A stretch of 64,000 nucleotides of DNA from CAXTEJ01 sp964243295 (GTDB lineage Bacteria > Actinomycetota > Actinomycetes > Actinomycetales > Angustibacteraceae). Shown here in pieces: positions 14,742-22,957 of the stretch. The stretch lies in the NCBI GenBank assembly GCA_964243295.1, contig CAXTEJ010000014.1, positions 9,094 to 73,093 of the forward strand. Reading direction: 5' to 3'. Made by a program: the position numbers and the translations under genes. The notes beneath the pieces are model-generated. The model had not been told where the DNA came from, ran no database searches, and was given only the letters and a program-made list of their open reading frames with translations. How positions within the stretch are numbered: position 1 is the first letter of the stretch; the number at the start of each line of letters is the position of its first letter.

Positions 14742-15623
14742 TCACGAGCCGGGCAGCGTGAGGATCTCGGCACCGTCGTCGGTCACGACGAGCGTGTGCT
14801 CGAACTGCGCCGAGCGGCGCTGGTCCTTGGTGACCACGGTCCAGCCGTCGTCCCACATCTGCCACTCGTGGGTGCCGAGGTTGAGCATGGGCTCGATGGT
14901 GAACGTCATGCCCGGCTCGATGACCGTGTCGTGGTGCGGCGCCGAGTCGTAGTGGGGGATGACCAGGCCGGAGTGGAAGGCGGTGCCGATGCCGTGACCG
15001 GTGAAGTCGCGGACTACGCCGTAGCCGAAGCGGCGGGCGTAGGACTCGATCACCCGCCCGATGACGTTGACGGCCCGGCCCGCGCGCACGGCCCTGATGC
15101 CGCGCATCATCGCCTCGTGGGTGCGCTCGACGAGCAGCCGCGACTCCTCGTCGACGTCGCCCACCAGGTAGGTCGCGTCGGTGTCACCGTGCACGCCGAG
15201 CCCGTCGACGACCATGTAGGCGGTGATGTCGATGTTGAGGATGTCGCCGTCCGCGAGCCGCCGGTCATCGGGGATGCCGTGGCACACGACCTCGTTGACG
15301 CTCGTGCACAGCGACTTGGGGAACCCGCGGTAGCCCAGCGTCGAGGGGTAGGCGCCGTGGTCGAGCAGGTACTCGTGCCCGACCCGGTCGATCTCGTCGG
15401 TGGTCACGCCCGGCGCTGCGACGGCGGCCGCCGCGGCCATCGCCTCGGCGGCCACCCGGCCGGCCACGCGCATGCGCTCGATGGTCTCGGCGTCCTTGAC
15501 CTCCGGACCGGTGTAGGGCGCCGGCGCCGGCCGGTCGACGTACTCCGGACGGGGCACGGACGCCGGCACCGGCCGACGCGCGGAGATGGTGCCGCGGCTC
15601 ACGGTCGGGCTGCTCACGGACAT
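14742..15623 (-). CDS. map: Methionine aminopeptidase type I
   Basis: A 293-residue metalloprotease that removes initiator Met from nascent proteins. Metal ligands are in DILNIDITAYMVVDGLGVHGD (two Asp), GHGIGTAFHSGL (His), TFTIEPML (Glu) and AQFEHTLVV (Glu); substrate-pocket residues lie in YRGFPKSLCTSVNEVVCHG. It has an N-terminal extension of about 40 residues with a PxxPxPYTGPE segment, as in mycobacterial MapB, which may contact the ribosome. The ATG at 15623 has TAGACT 7 nt upstream, implying a leaderless message. It is divergent from the small SPOR-like gene. Confidence 0.95.
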   Translation of the reverse strand: MSVSSPTVSRGTISARRPVPASVPRPEYVDRPAPAPYTGPEVKDAETIERMRVAGRVAAEAMAAAAAVAAPGVTTDEIDRVGHEYLLDHGAYPSTLGYRGFPKSLCTSVNEVVCHGIPDDRRLADGDILNIDITAYMVVDGLGVHGDTDATYLVGDVDEESRLLVERTHEAMMRGIRAVRAGRAVNVIGRVIESYARRFGYGVVRDFTGHGIGTAFHSGLVIPHYDSAPHHDTVIEPGMTFTIEPMLNLGTHEWQMWDDGWTVVTKDQRRSAQFEHTLVVTDDGAEILTLPGS

Positions 15624-15630
15624 GCCGCCG

Positions 15631-15636
15631 AGTCTA
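15631..15636 (-). promoter_or_regulatory. -10 element TAGACT for map
   Basis: On the minus strand TAGACT ends 7 nt before ATG 15623, placing transcription start at the codon. Confidence 0.5.
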
Positions 15637-15695
15637 GGCCGCCGCTGGCGGGGCACCCTCGCCCGAGCGCCCGCAGCGGGTGCAGGATGACCGCC

Positions 15696-15881
15696 ATGAC
15701 GACGGCGTACTTCTTCAACACCCGCACCCGCGTGGTCGAGGAGCTCGAGACCAAGAGCCAGTCCAAGGACCTGCTCGGCCCCTACCCGACCCGCCAGGCC
15801 GCCGAGCAGGCCCTCACGAGCGCGGCCCGCCGCACCGAGGACTGGGACGAGCAGGACAAGAAGTGGCGCGACGACGCCTGA
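15696..15881 (+). CDS. Small SPOR-like protein divergent from map
   Basis: A 61-residue highly charged protein: MTTAYFFNTRTRVVEE, then LLGPYPTRQAAEQALTSAA and WDEQDKKWRDD. The GPYPTRQAAEQAL part resembles a SPOR-like beta-alpha unit. Similar actinobacterial proteins sit beside map and are often mislabelled methionine aminopeptidase. An in-frame ATG 9 nt upstream (15687) is possible; 15696 is preferred because CAGGAT lies 6 nt before it. The much longer open frame that contains it runs antisense to map and is not coding. Function is unknown. Confidence 0.7.
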   Translation: MTTAYFFNTRTRVVEELETKSQSKDLLGPYPTRQAAEQALTSAARRTEDWDEQDKKWRDDA

Positions 15882-15925
15882 TCGACGTCTGAGCGCGCCC
15901 TGACGGGCGCCCTGACGGGCACGTG

Positions 15926-16687
15926 CTAGCGCGCCGGCTCGAAGCGGCCGTGGCGCATCACCGACGCGCCGCGCGCGGCGCCCACCTCGGCGGCCACCTC
16001 GACGTCGGCGCCGAACCCGCCCGCGACCAGCTCGAGCCCGCTCGCGCAGGCGAGCAGCTGCTCCCGCTCATGACCTCGCACCGAGGCGTACGCCGCCACC
16101 GCGGCGAGCACCTCCGGCGAGGGGTGACTCGTGGGGCGCTGGTCCAGCAGCGCGCCGAGCACCGCGCCGGCGCCCCACAGGTCCTCGACGGCAGGCCGCA
16201 GCGAGCCGTCGGGCCACCGCTCGCCCGCGGCCACGACCGCGACCACGGCGTCCGACGCGGTGTGCGCGCCGACCCAGCCGGCCACCGCGTCCGCGTCGCG
16301 CAGGCACCCACCGAGCACCACGGCGCCACCGGCGGCGCACCGGGCCGCGATGGTCGAGCCGTTCGGCGAGGGCAGCACGAGCCGTGGCGGCAGGGCGTCC
16401 ACCACCCGCAGCGACACGGGCGACAGGCTCACCTCGCCCGGCCCGGCGGTCCGACGTCCGGCAGCGACCTGGGCACCGACGCGGTCACCGAGCGCGGCTG
16501 CCGACGCCGGTCCCCCCGCGTGCGGCCACACCAGGGTGCCGCCGTCGGTCGCGACGCTGAGCGTCGTGGTGAACGACAGCACGTCGACCACGACGACCAC
16601 CTCGGCGCCCATGGCCACCGCGTCGGCTCCGGTCGGCCCCCAGTCCAGTCGCAGCCGGTGCGACGGCTGTCCGTGCGGATCGCTCAC
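15926..16687 (-). CDS. comB: 2-phosphosulfolactate phosphatase family protein (ComB-like)
   Basis: A 253-residue member of the ComB family, which in methanogens hydrolyses 2-phosphosulfolactate in coenzyme M synthesis; in actinobacteria its real substrate is not known. Conserved motifs are VVVVVDVLSFTTTLSVATDG, LVLPSPNGSTIAARC and VVLGGCLRDADAV. It is the second gene after the F420 oxidoreductase, 6 bp downstream on the same strand, so the two are likely co-transcribed. No other coenzyme M genes are nearby. Confidence 0.82.
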   Translation of the reverse strand: MSDPHGQPSHRLRLDWGPTGADAVAMGAEVVVVVDVLSFTTTLSVATDGGTLVWPHAGGPASAAALGDRVGAQVAAGRRTAGPGEVSLSPVSLRVVDALPPRLVLPSPNGSTIAARCAAGGAVVLGGCLRDADAVAGWVGAHTASDAVVAVVAAGERWPDGSLRPAVEDLWGAGAVLGALLDQRPTSHPSPEVLAAVAAYASVRGHEREQLLACASGLELVAGGFGADVEVAAEVGAARGASVMRHGRFEPAR

Positions 16688-16693
16688 ACCGGC

Positions 16694-17695
16694 TCAGCGA
16701 TGCAGCTTGGGCAGCACCTCGCGGCCGAAGACCTCGATCCACTCGGCCTGGTTGCGGCCGACGTTGTGGAGGTAGACGCGGTCGAAGCCGAGGTCGACGA
16801 AGCGCTGGATGTAGGCGCGGTGCACGTCGGGATCGGCCGACATGATCATGCGGCCCTCGAAGTCCTCGGGGCGGACGAGCGCGGCCATGGCCGCGAAGTC
16901 GTGCGGGCTGCGGATGTCGGCCTTGGGGAACTTCATGCCGCCGTTGGGCCACTCGGTGACCGCGTTGGTGACGGCCTCCTCGTCGGTCGCGGCCCACGAC
17001 AGGTGCAGCTGCAGCACCCTCGGCATCGTGTCGGGGTCCTTGCCGGCCTCTCGGGCGCCCTCGGCGAACTTGTCGAACAGCCCGCCGATCTTCTCCAGCG
17101 GCGCCCCGACGGTGATGATGCCGTCGGCGTGCTTGCCGGTGCGCTTGGCGTTGATGGGCCCGGCGGTGGCGACGAGCACCGGCGGCGCCTGCTCGGGCAT
17201 CGTCCACAGCCGCGCGGTCTCCATCTGGAAGAAGCGCCCCTGGTGCTTGACGTCCTTGCCGGCGAGGGAGGCGTCGAACAGCTTCTTGATGACGTCGATC
17301 GCCTCGAACATGCGCAGCGACCGCTCGCCGGCCTCGGGCCAGTAGCCGCCGATGACGTGCTCGTTGAGCGCCTCGCCCGAGCCGACGCCGAGCCAGCTGC
17401 GGCCGGGGTACATCGCCTCGAGCGTGGCCGCAGCCTGGGCGACGACGGCGGGGTGGAAGCGGAAGCTCGGGCAGGTGACGCCCGGCCCCATGTCGCCGGT
17501 GGTGCGCTCGCCGACGGCGGTCAGCACGTTCCACACGAACGACGCCTGCCCCTGCTGCGGCACCCACGGCTGGAAGTGGTCGGCGGCCATGCAGCCGGAG
17601 AACCCGTGGCGCTCGGCCAGCGCCGTCAGCTCGACGACCTCCAGCGGGGGGAACTGCTCCAGCATCGCGGCGTAGCCGATGGTCAGGTCGCTCAT
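16694..17695 (-). CDS. F420-dependent LLM-class oxidoreductase, G6PD-like
   Basis: A 333-residue TIM-barrel flavin/F420 enzyme of the luciferase-like superfamily. It matches the actinobacterial group related to F420-dependent glucose-6-phosphate dehydrogenase (TIGR03557): IGYAAMLEQFPPLEVVELTA, MAADHFQPWVPQQGQASFVW, and SWLGVGSGEALNEHVIGGYW. The DHFQPW segment places the conserved His beside the F420 site. It probably transfers hydride to F420; the substrate is uncertain. The ATG at 17695 has TAGCGT 7 nt upstream. It is followed closely by the ComB-like gene. Confidence 0.85.
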   Translation of the reverse strand: MSDLTIGYAAMLEQFPPLEVVELTALAERHGFSGCMAADHFQPWVPQQGQASFVWNVLTAVGERTTGDMGPGVTCPSFRFHPAVVAQAAATLEAMYPGRSWLGVGSGEALNEHVIGGYWPEAGERSLRMFEAIDVIKKLFDASLAGKDVKHQGRFFQMETARLWTMPEQAPPVLVATAGPINAKRTGKHADGIITVGAPLEKIGGLFDKFAEGAREAGKDPDTMPRVLQLHLSWAATDEEAVTNAVTEWPNGGMKFPKADIRSPHDFAAMAALVRPEDFEGRMIMSADPDVHRAYIQRFVDLGFDRVYLHNVGRNQAEWIEVFGREVLPKLHR

Positions 17696-17702
17696 GGCGT
17701 GC

Positions 17703-17708
17703 ACGCTA
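17703..17708 (-). promoter_or_regulatory. -10 element TAGCGT for F420 oxidoreductase
   Basis: TAGCGT on the minus strand ends 7 nt before ATG 17695, the leaderless layout. Confidence 0.5.
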
Positions 17709-17711
17709 GCG

Positions 17712-18584
17712 TCACTCGAACGACTGCGCCGCGGTGGGGAACGCCCCGTTCCGGACGTCGGCAGCGAAGGCCTGCGCGGCGGTGCGCAGGGTGCCGCGCA
17801 GGTCGGCGTACTGCTTGACGAAGCGGGTGGGGGTGCCGCCACGCAGCCCGGCCATGTCCTGCCACACCAGCACCTGCGCGTCGCACCCGGCGCCCGCCCC
17901 GATGCCGATCGTGGGCACGTGGAGCACCTCGGTCACGCGCGCCGCGACGTCGACGGGCACCATCTCGAGCACCACCGCGAAGGCACCGGCGGCCTCGAGG
18001 GCGCACGCATCGCGGACGAGCGCCTCGCCGGCGTCGCCGCGCCCCTGCACGCGGTAGCCGCCCAGCACGTGCTCGCTCTGCGGGGTGAAGCCGACGTGGC
18101 CCATCACCGGGACGCCGGCGGTGACCAGCGCGGCGACGGCCGGTGCCATGGCTCGCCCGCCCTCGAGCTTGACGGCGTGGGCTCCGCCCTCCTTCATCAT
18201 CCGCACGGCGGTCGCGAGGGCCTGCTCGGGCGAGGCCTGGTAGCTGCCGAAGGGCAGGTCGGCCACGACCATCGCGCGGACGACGCTGCGGCTGACCGCG
18301 CGCACGAGCGGCAGCATCTCGTCGACGGTGACCGGCAGGGTCGTCTCGTAGCCGAGGACGTTGTTGGCGGCCGAGTCGCCGACGAGCAGCACCGGGATGC
18401 CGGCCTCGTCGAAGATCTCGGCGGTGTACTGGTCGTAGGCGGTGAGCATCGCCCAGCGCTCACCGCGCTCCTTGAGCTGGCGCAGGTGGTGCAGCCGCGT
18501 GCGACGCAGCGGTGCGCCTGCGGGCGGCGCCCCCGCCGGGCCGGTGCCGTAGGGCGCCGGCAGCTGGTCGGGCTGGTCGCTCAC
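17712..18584 (-). CDS. panB: 3-methyl-2-oxobutanoate hydroxymethyltransferase
   Basis: A 290-residue TIM-barrel enzyme that makes ketopantoate from 2-oxoisovalerate and 5,10-methylene-tetrahydrofolate, the first step to pantothenate and CoA. Motifs: MLTAYDQYTAEIFDEAG, LLVGDSAANNVLGYETTLPV (Mg ligand Asp), VADLPFGSYQ, AHAVKLEGG and MGHVGFTPQS, with EMVPVDVAARV and GIGAGAGCDAQVLVWQD near the end. It carries a Pro/Gly-rich N-terminal extension of about 28 residues. It lies 46 bp downstream of nadE in the same direction, linking CoA and NAD synthesis as in the M. tuberculosis region. Confidence 0.95.
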   Translation of the reverse strand: MSDQPDQLPAPYGTGPAGAPPAGAPLRRTRLHHLRQLKERGERWAMLTAYDQYTAEIFDEAGIPVLLVGDSAANNVLGYETTLPVTVDEMLPLVRAVSRSVVRAMVVADLPFGSYQASPEQALATAVRMMKEGGAHAVKLEGGRAMAPAVAALVTAGVPVMGHVGFTPQSEHVLGGYRVQGRGDAGEALVRDACALEAAGAFAVVLEMVPVDVAARVTEVLHVPTIGIGAGAGCDAQVLVWQDMAGLRGGTPTRFVKQYADLRGTLRTAAQAFAADVRNGAFPTAAQSFE

Positions 18585-18630
18585 CAGGTCTCCTCAGGGG
18601 TCGCGCAGCCTGCGGCCGTGGGCAGGTCGG

Positions 18631-20427
18631 TCACGACTGGTCCTCGCGCCACCGGCTGGTCACCGGCAGTCGGCGGTCGCGACCGAAGGCCACCGGCGAG
18701 ATCTTGGGCCCGGGCGCGAACTGCCGGCGCTTCCACTCGGCGCGGTCGACGAGCGTCACGACCGCGTCGACCACCTCGGGCTCGAACCCCGCCTCCAGCA
18801 GCTCGGAGCGCCCCTGCGCGTGCACCACGTAGCGCTCGAGCAGCCGGTCGAGCACCTCGTACGGCGGCAGCGAGTCCTGGTCGGTCTGCCCCGGCCGCAG
18901 CTCGGCCGACGGCGGCTTGTCGATCGAGCTGTCGGGGATCGGCGGCACCTGGCCGCGCCGCACAGCCTCGGCGTTGCGCCAGCGCGACAGGGCCCACACC
19001 AGCGTCTTGGGGACGTCCTTGAGCGGCGCGTAGCCACCGACGCTGTCGCCGTACAGCGTGGAGTAGCCGACGGCGAGCTCGCTCTTGTTGCTGGTGGCGA
19101 GCACGAGGTGGCCCTCGGAGTTGGAGACGCCCATCAGCACGACGCCGCGCACGCGCGCCTGCAGGTTCTCCTCGCTGACGCCCGTGAGGTGCAGGTCGTC
19201 GAGGAAGGCGGTGACCATCGCGGCGATCGGCTGCACCCGGTAGTCGCCGCCGATGCGCTTCATCAGGTCGGCCGCGTCGTCCTTGCTGTGCTGGCTGGAG
19301 TAGTCGCTCGGCATCGAGATGCCGTAGACGTTCTCGCCGCCGATGGCGTCGGCCGCGAGCGCTGCCACCAGCGCGGAGTCGATGCCGCCGGACACCGCGA
19401 CGGCCACCGAGGAGAAGCCGTTCTTGCGCACGTAGCCGGCCAGCCCCGTCACCAGCGCCGACCACACCTCGGCGACGTCGTCGAGCCTGTCGGCCACGGC
19501 GCGTGGCAGCGGCTCGTACGCCGGCACCGGCGCGTCGCTGACCACCACGTGGGTGGTGCCCGGGGCCGTGCCGCCGACCACGTCGTCGCCGACGGTCGAC
19601 GGATGCACGTCGAGGTCGACCAGCAGCAGGTCCTCGGCGAACTGCGGGCCCCGGGCCAGCACCTCGCCGTCGGCCGAGACGACCAGCGAGTCGCCGTCGA
19701 AGACCAGCTCGTCCTGGCCGCCGACCAGGTTGAGGTAGGCCAGGGCGCACCCGGCCTCGGCGGCGCGCCGGGTCACCAGCGCGAGCCGGGTGTCGTCCTT
19801 GTCGCGCTCGTACGGCGACCCGTTGACCACCAGCAGCAGCTCGGCGCCCGCCGCGCGGGTCTGGGCGACAGGTCCGCCCTCCTGCCACAGGTCCTCGCAG
19901 ATGGCGAGGGCGACGTCGACGCCGGCGACGCGCACGACCGTGAGGTCGTGACCGGGGACGAAGATGCGGAACTCGTCGAAGACGCCGTAGTTGGGCAGGT
20001 GGTGCTTGGCCTGCCGCGCCACGACCCGACCGCGGTGCAGCACGGCCACGCAGTTCTGCGGCATCCCCTTGGGCACGCCGGTGCGGCCGTCCTCGCGGAC
20101 GCCGGTGTCGACGTCGCCGTCAGCGAAGTCGGCGTCGCGGCCACGCGCACGGTCGAGGTAGCCGACCACGACCGGCGTCTCGCCCAGCCCGTCCTCGGCC
20201 AGCGCGGCGGCCAGCCGCTGCACCGCGTCAGCGGACGCGTCGACGAACGACCGGCGCAGCGCGAGGTCCTCGACCGGGTAGCCGGTCAGCATCATCTCGG
20301 GGAAGGCGACCAGGTGGGCGCCCTGCTCCGCGGCGCGCGCGGCCCAGCTGCGCACCGTCGCGGCGTTGCGCTCGAGGTCGCCGACGACGGCGTCGACCTG
20401 GCAGAGGGCGAGGCGCAGCTGCGTCAT
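18631..20427 (-). CDS. nadE: Glutamine-dependent NAD+ synthetase
   Basis: A 598-residue two-domain enzyme making NAD+ from deamido-NAD with ammonia from glutamine. The N-terminal nitrilase-like glutaminase has the Glu-Lys-Cys triad in VAFPEMMLTGYP, AKHHLPNYGVFDE and VALAICEDLWQEGG. The C-terminal synthetase has the ATP-pyrophosphatase P-loop VAVSGGIDSALVAALA and downstream GVSNSEGHLVLATSNKSE. It is shorter than the 679-residue mycobacterial NadE and resembles the compact bacterial type. The start ATG has TAGGCT 6 nt upstream and is divergent from glnA2, tying amide-nitrogen use to glutamine synthesis. Confidence 0.95.
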   Translation of the reverse strand: MTQLRLALCQVDAVVGDLERNAATVRSWAARAAEQGAHLVAFPEMMLTGYPVEDLALRRSFVDASADAVQRLAAALAEDGLGETPVVVGYLDRARGRDADFADGDVDTGVREDGRTGVPKGMPQNCVAVLHRGRVVARQAKHHLPNYGVFDEFRIFVPGHDLTVVRVAGVDVALAICEDLWQEGGPVAQTRAAGAELLLVVNGSPYERDKDDTRLALVTRRAAEAGCALAYLNLVGGQDELVFDGDSLVVSADGEVLARGPQFAEDLLLVDLDVHPSTVGDDVVGGTAPGTTHVVVSDAPVPAYEPLPRAVADRLDDVAEVWSALVTGLAGYVRKNGFSSVAVAVSGGIDSALVAALAADAIGGENVYGISMPSDYSSQHSKDDAADLMKRIGGDYRVQPIAAMVTAFLDDLHLTGVSEENLQARVRGVVLMGVSNSEGHLVLATSNKSELAVGYSTLYGDSVGGYAPLKDVPKTLVWALSRWRNAEAVRRGQVPPIPDSSIDKPPSAELRPGQTDQDSLPPYEVLDRLLERYVVHAQGRSELLEAGFEPEVVDAVVTLVDRAEWKRRQFAPGPKISPVAFGRDRRLPVTSRWREDQS

Positions 20428-20433
20428 GACGGG

Positions 20434-20439
20434 AGCCTA
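20434..20439 (-). promoter_or_regulatory. -10 element TAGGCT for nadE
   Basis: TAGGCT on the minus strand ends 6 nt before ATG 20427. Confidence 0.5.
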
Positions 20440-20496
20440 GCCGCGCCGTCCGACGGCCGGTCCTCGCGCGGGGGCCCGCCCCACGTCCCGGCTGCC

Positions 20497-20502
20497 TAGG
20501 AT
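20497..20502 (+). promoter_or_regulatory. -10 element TAGGAT for glnA2-type gene
   Basis: TAGGAT ends 7 nt before ATG 20510 and overlaps a competing upstream ATG (20501), which supports the later start. Confidence 0.5.
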
Positions 20503-20509
20503 GCGGGGC

Positions 20510-21847
20510 ATGGACAGGCAGCAGGAGTTCGTCCTTCGCACCATCGAGGAGCGCGACATCCGCTTCGTGCGGCTGTGGTTCACCGACGTGCTGGGCACGC
20601 TGAAGTCGGTCGCCGTGGCGCCGGCCGAGCTGGAGGGCGCGTTCGCCGAGGGCATCGGCTTCGACGGCAGCGCCATCGAGGGGTTCGCGCGGGTCTACGA
20701 GGCCGACATGCTCGTGCGCCCCGACCCCAGCTCGTTCCAGGTGCTGCCCTGGCGCGGTGAGAGCCCCGGCACCGCGCGGATGTTCTGCGACATCCTGCTG
20801 CCGGACGGCACCCCGTCGTTCGTCGACCCGCGCAACGTGCTCAAGCGCGCGCTGGCCAAGGCGTCCGAGCTCGGGTTCACCTTCTACACCCACCCCGAGA
20901 TCGAGTTCTTCCTGTTCGAGCAGGGCGGCAAGCCCGGCGAGCCGCCGGTGCCGGTCGACCAGGCGGGCTACTTCGACCACGTGCCGCACGGCACTGCCCA
21001 CGACTTCCGCCGGGCGGCGATCAGCCTGCTGGAGTCGATGGGCATCAGCGTCGAGTTCAGCCACCACGAGGGCGCCCCCGGGCAGAACGAGATCGACCTG
21101 CGCTACGCCGACGCGCTCACGACGGCCGACAACGTCATGACGTTCCGCGCGGTCATCAAGGAGGTCGCGCTCGAGCAGGGCATCTTCGCCTCCTTCATGC
21201 CCAAGCCGTTCGCCGACCAGCCCGGGTCTGGCATGCACACTCACCTGTCGCTGTTCCAGGGTGACGGCAACGCCTTCCACGAGGCGGGGGCGCCCTACCA
21301 GCTGAGCAAGGTCGGCCGGCAGTTCATCGCCGGGCTGCTGCGCCACGCCGGCGAGATCACCGCGGTCACGAACCAGTGGGTCAACTCCTACAAGCGCCTC
21401 ATGGGCGGCGGCGAGGCGCCGGCGTACGTGTGCTGGGGCCACAACAACCGCTCGGCGCTGGTGCGCGTCCCGATGTACAAGCCGCTCAAGGGTCAGTCGA
21501 CGCGGGTCGAGGTGCGGTCGGTCGACTCGGCGTGCAACCCCTACCTCGCGTTCGCGGTCATGCTCACCGCCGGGCTCCGGGGCATCGAGGAGGGCTACGA
21601 CCTGCCCGACGAGGCCGAGGACGACGTGTGGAGCCTGTCGGAGGCCGAGCGCAAGGCCCTCGGCATCGCCCAGCTGCCGGGCAGCCTGTCCGAGGCCATC
21701 GCGCTCATGGAGGGCAGCGAGCTCGTCGCCGACACCCTCGGCGAGCACGTGTTCGACTACTTCCTGCGCAACAAGCGGGCCGAGTGGGCGGAGTACCGCC
21801 ACCAGGTGACGTCGTACGAGCTGGGGCGCTACCTGCCCCTGCTGTGA
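20510..21847 (+). CDS. glnA2: Glutamine synthetase, GlnA2 type
   Basis: A 445-residue glutamine synthetase of the actinobacterial GlnA2 group. It has the beta-grasp start RFVRLWFTDVLGTLKSVAV, FDGSAIEGFARVYEADM, the metal-site YTHPEIEFFLFEQ, GMHTHLSLFQGD, and the ATP-binding AYVCWGHNNRSALVRVP. At the place where GlnA1 has the adenylylation tyrosine (KDLYELPPEE) it reads DVWSLSEAER, so it should not be a GlnE target. The ATG at 20510 is chosen by the -10 hexamer; an ATG 9 nt upstream is possible. It is convergent with a methyltransferase across a hairpin spanning both stop codons. Physiological substrate could be ammonium or a larger amine. Confidence 0.9.
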   Translation: MDRQQEFVLRTIEERDIRFVRLWFTDVLGTLKSVAVAPAELEGAFAEGIGFDGSAIEGFARVYEADMLVRPDPSSFQVLPWRGESPGTARMFCDILLPDGTPSFVDPRNVLKRALAKASELGFTFYTHPEIEFFLFEQGGKPGEPPVPVDQAGYFDHVPHGTAHDFRRAAISLLESMGISVEFSHHEGAPGQNEIDLRYADALTTADNVMTFRAVIKEVALEQGIFASFMPKPFADQPGSGMHTHLSLFQGDGNAFHEAGAPYQLSKVGRQFIAGLLRHAGEITAVTNQWVNSYKRLMGGGEAPAYVCWGHNNRSALVRVPMYKPLKGQSTRVEVRSVDSACNPYLAFAVMLTAGLRGIEEGYDLPDEAEDDVWSLSEAERKALGIAQLPGSLSEAIALMEGSELVADTLGEHVFDYFLRNKRAEWAEYRHQVTSYELGRYLPLL

Positions 21848-21883
21848 TGCAGAGCCGTTGTGGCGCAACGCTCTGGTGCATCA
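21845..21883. terminator. Bidirectional hairpin between glnA2 and methyltransferase
   Basis: TGATGCA (21845-21851) pairs with TGCATCA (21877-21883), with inner stem CGTTG/CAACG around TGGCG. The outer ends are the stop codons of the two convergent genes, so one hairpin would end both transcripts. Confidence 0.65.
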
Positions 21884-22762
21884 ACCGGCGGGCTTGGCGT
21901 AGCGGTCGCGCAGGATCGACCGCCGCCGGGTGCCCTCGCTGTTGGCGCCCTTCTGGATGAGCACCAGGTTGTGGTAGGCGTGCACCGCGGTGACGTGGAG
22001 GTCGGTGTACGTCGGCGCGTACGGCTCGTCGACGAACTCCTCGTAGTTCAGGCCGTCGACGAGGTCCTTGACCATGGCCATGCTCGTCGTCGGGTCGTGC
22101 CGGTCGTCGCTGCCCTGCCACTCGGGCCAGTACGACGTCTGCAGGTCCTCGATCGCGTAGATGCCGTCCTTGTGCAGCAACGGGAACAGCGTCTCGAAGC
22201 TGGTGCGCACGTGAGGCGACAGGTGGCTGCCGTCGTCGACGACGACGTCGAGCCGGCCGATCTGCTCGACGACCAGGCGCAGGGTGTCGGGTCGTGACTG
22301 GTCGGCGCGGAAGATGTGGATCCGCTCCTCCTGCAGCGCCGTCTTGTCGTGCAGGTCGAGGCCGAACACGCGGGCACGGGGGAAGAACGCCTTCCACATC
22401 CGCAGCGACTCGCCCCCCTGCGTCGGGTCGGTGTAGCCGCCGACGCCGATCTCGAGCAGGTTGATGGGCTCGTCGCGCAGGTGGGCCAGGTGGGTCTGGT
22501 AGTGCTGGGCGTAGCGGTGCTGGCCCCACTTGTCGGTGCCGTGCAGCGCGGCGAGCTCGGGCAGGCTCGGCCGTGGCGCGGGCGGCGGGGGCGGCGGCGG
22601 CTCGGGCTCGGGCGGTGGGGCCAGCCGCTCGCGGGCGACCTCGAGGTCGTTCTCGAGCTGCGCCCAGACGGTGGCGGTCTTGCGGGTCAGGGTGAACCCG
22701 GCCCGACGGGTGGCCTTGCGCAGCCGGGCGGAGACAGGCGGGACTCGGGACGGCTGGGGCAC
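21881..22762 (-). CDS. Class I SAM-dependent methyltransferase
   Basis: A 293-residue protein. The first 75 residues are basic then proline-rich (PPPEPEPPPPPPPAP). A catalytic domain follows: LAALHGTDKWGQHRYAQHY, INLLEIGVGGY (SAM motif I), ARVFGLDLHDK, LDVVVDDGSHLS and YAIEDLQTSYWPEW. This pattern is shared with MycE-like macrolide sugar O-methyltransferases and related proteins in polysaccharide loci. The DGSH and EDLQTSYW segments likely supply the metal and catalytic His. The acceptor is unknown; a cell-surface glycan is plausible. The GTG start at 22762 follows GAAGGTG. Much longer upstream extension is antisense to glnE and not credible. Confidence 0.75.
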   Translation of the reverse strand: MPQPSRVPPVSARLRKATRRAGFTLTRKTATVWAQLENDLEVARERLAPPPEPEPPPPPPPAPRPSLPELAALHGTDKWGQHRYAQHYQTHLAHLRDEPINLLEIGVGGYTDPTQGGESLRMWKAFFPRARVFGLDLHDKTALQEERIHIFRADQSRPDTLRLVVEQIGRLDVVVDDGSHLSPHVRTSFETLFPLLHKDGIYAIEDLQTSYWPEWQGSDDRHDPTTSMAMVKDLVDGLNYEEFVDEPYAPTYTDLHVTAVHAYHNLVLIQKGANSEGTRRRSILRDRYAKPAG

Positions 22763-22872
22763 CTGCGCACCTTCGGTCGGGGTCGGTGGTCGCCCACCGT
22801 ACACAGCGGCGGCGCCTGCCCCAGGCAGCCTCGCCGGGTGCCCGCGTGGCGGTCCGTGGCGGGGCGTGTCAG

Positions 22873-22920
22873 GCGAGCGGCTGAGCGAGCGGTCGGGCGA
22901 GCGGCCGGGTGAGCGGCCGG
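22873..22920. repeat. 12-bp tandem repeat, four units
   Basis: Units GCGAGCGGCTGA, GCGAGCGGTCGG, GCGAGCGGCCGG and GTGAGCGGCCGG follow each other directly, with a degenerate fifth after 22920. They lie in the divergent gap between the methyltransferase and glnE, upstream of the glnE -10. Confidence 0.8.
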
Positions 22921-22944
22921 GCGAGTGGGGTCGCGGCAGGCCGC

Positions 22945-22950
22945 TAGCGT
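22945..22950 (+). promoter_or_regulatory. -10 element TAGCGT for glnE
   Basis: TAGCGT ends 7 nt before GTG 22958. Confidence 0.5.
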
Positions 22951-22957
22951 GGACCAG

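Noticed and set aside
14238..15690. Large plus-strand frame leading into the small SPOR-like gene
   Set aside because: It runs antisense to ppgK and map; only the final 61 codons are conserved.
22873..22920. CRISPR array
   Set aside because: Units of 12 bp follow directly with no spacers and no cas genes are present.
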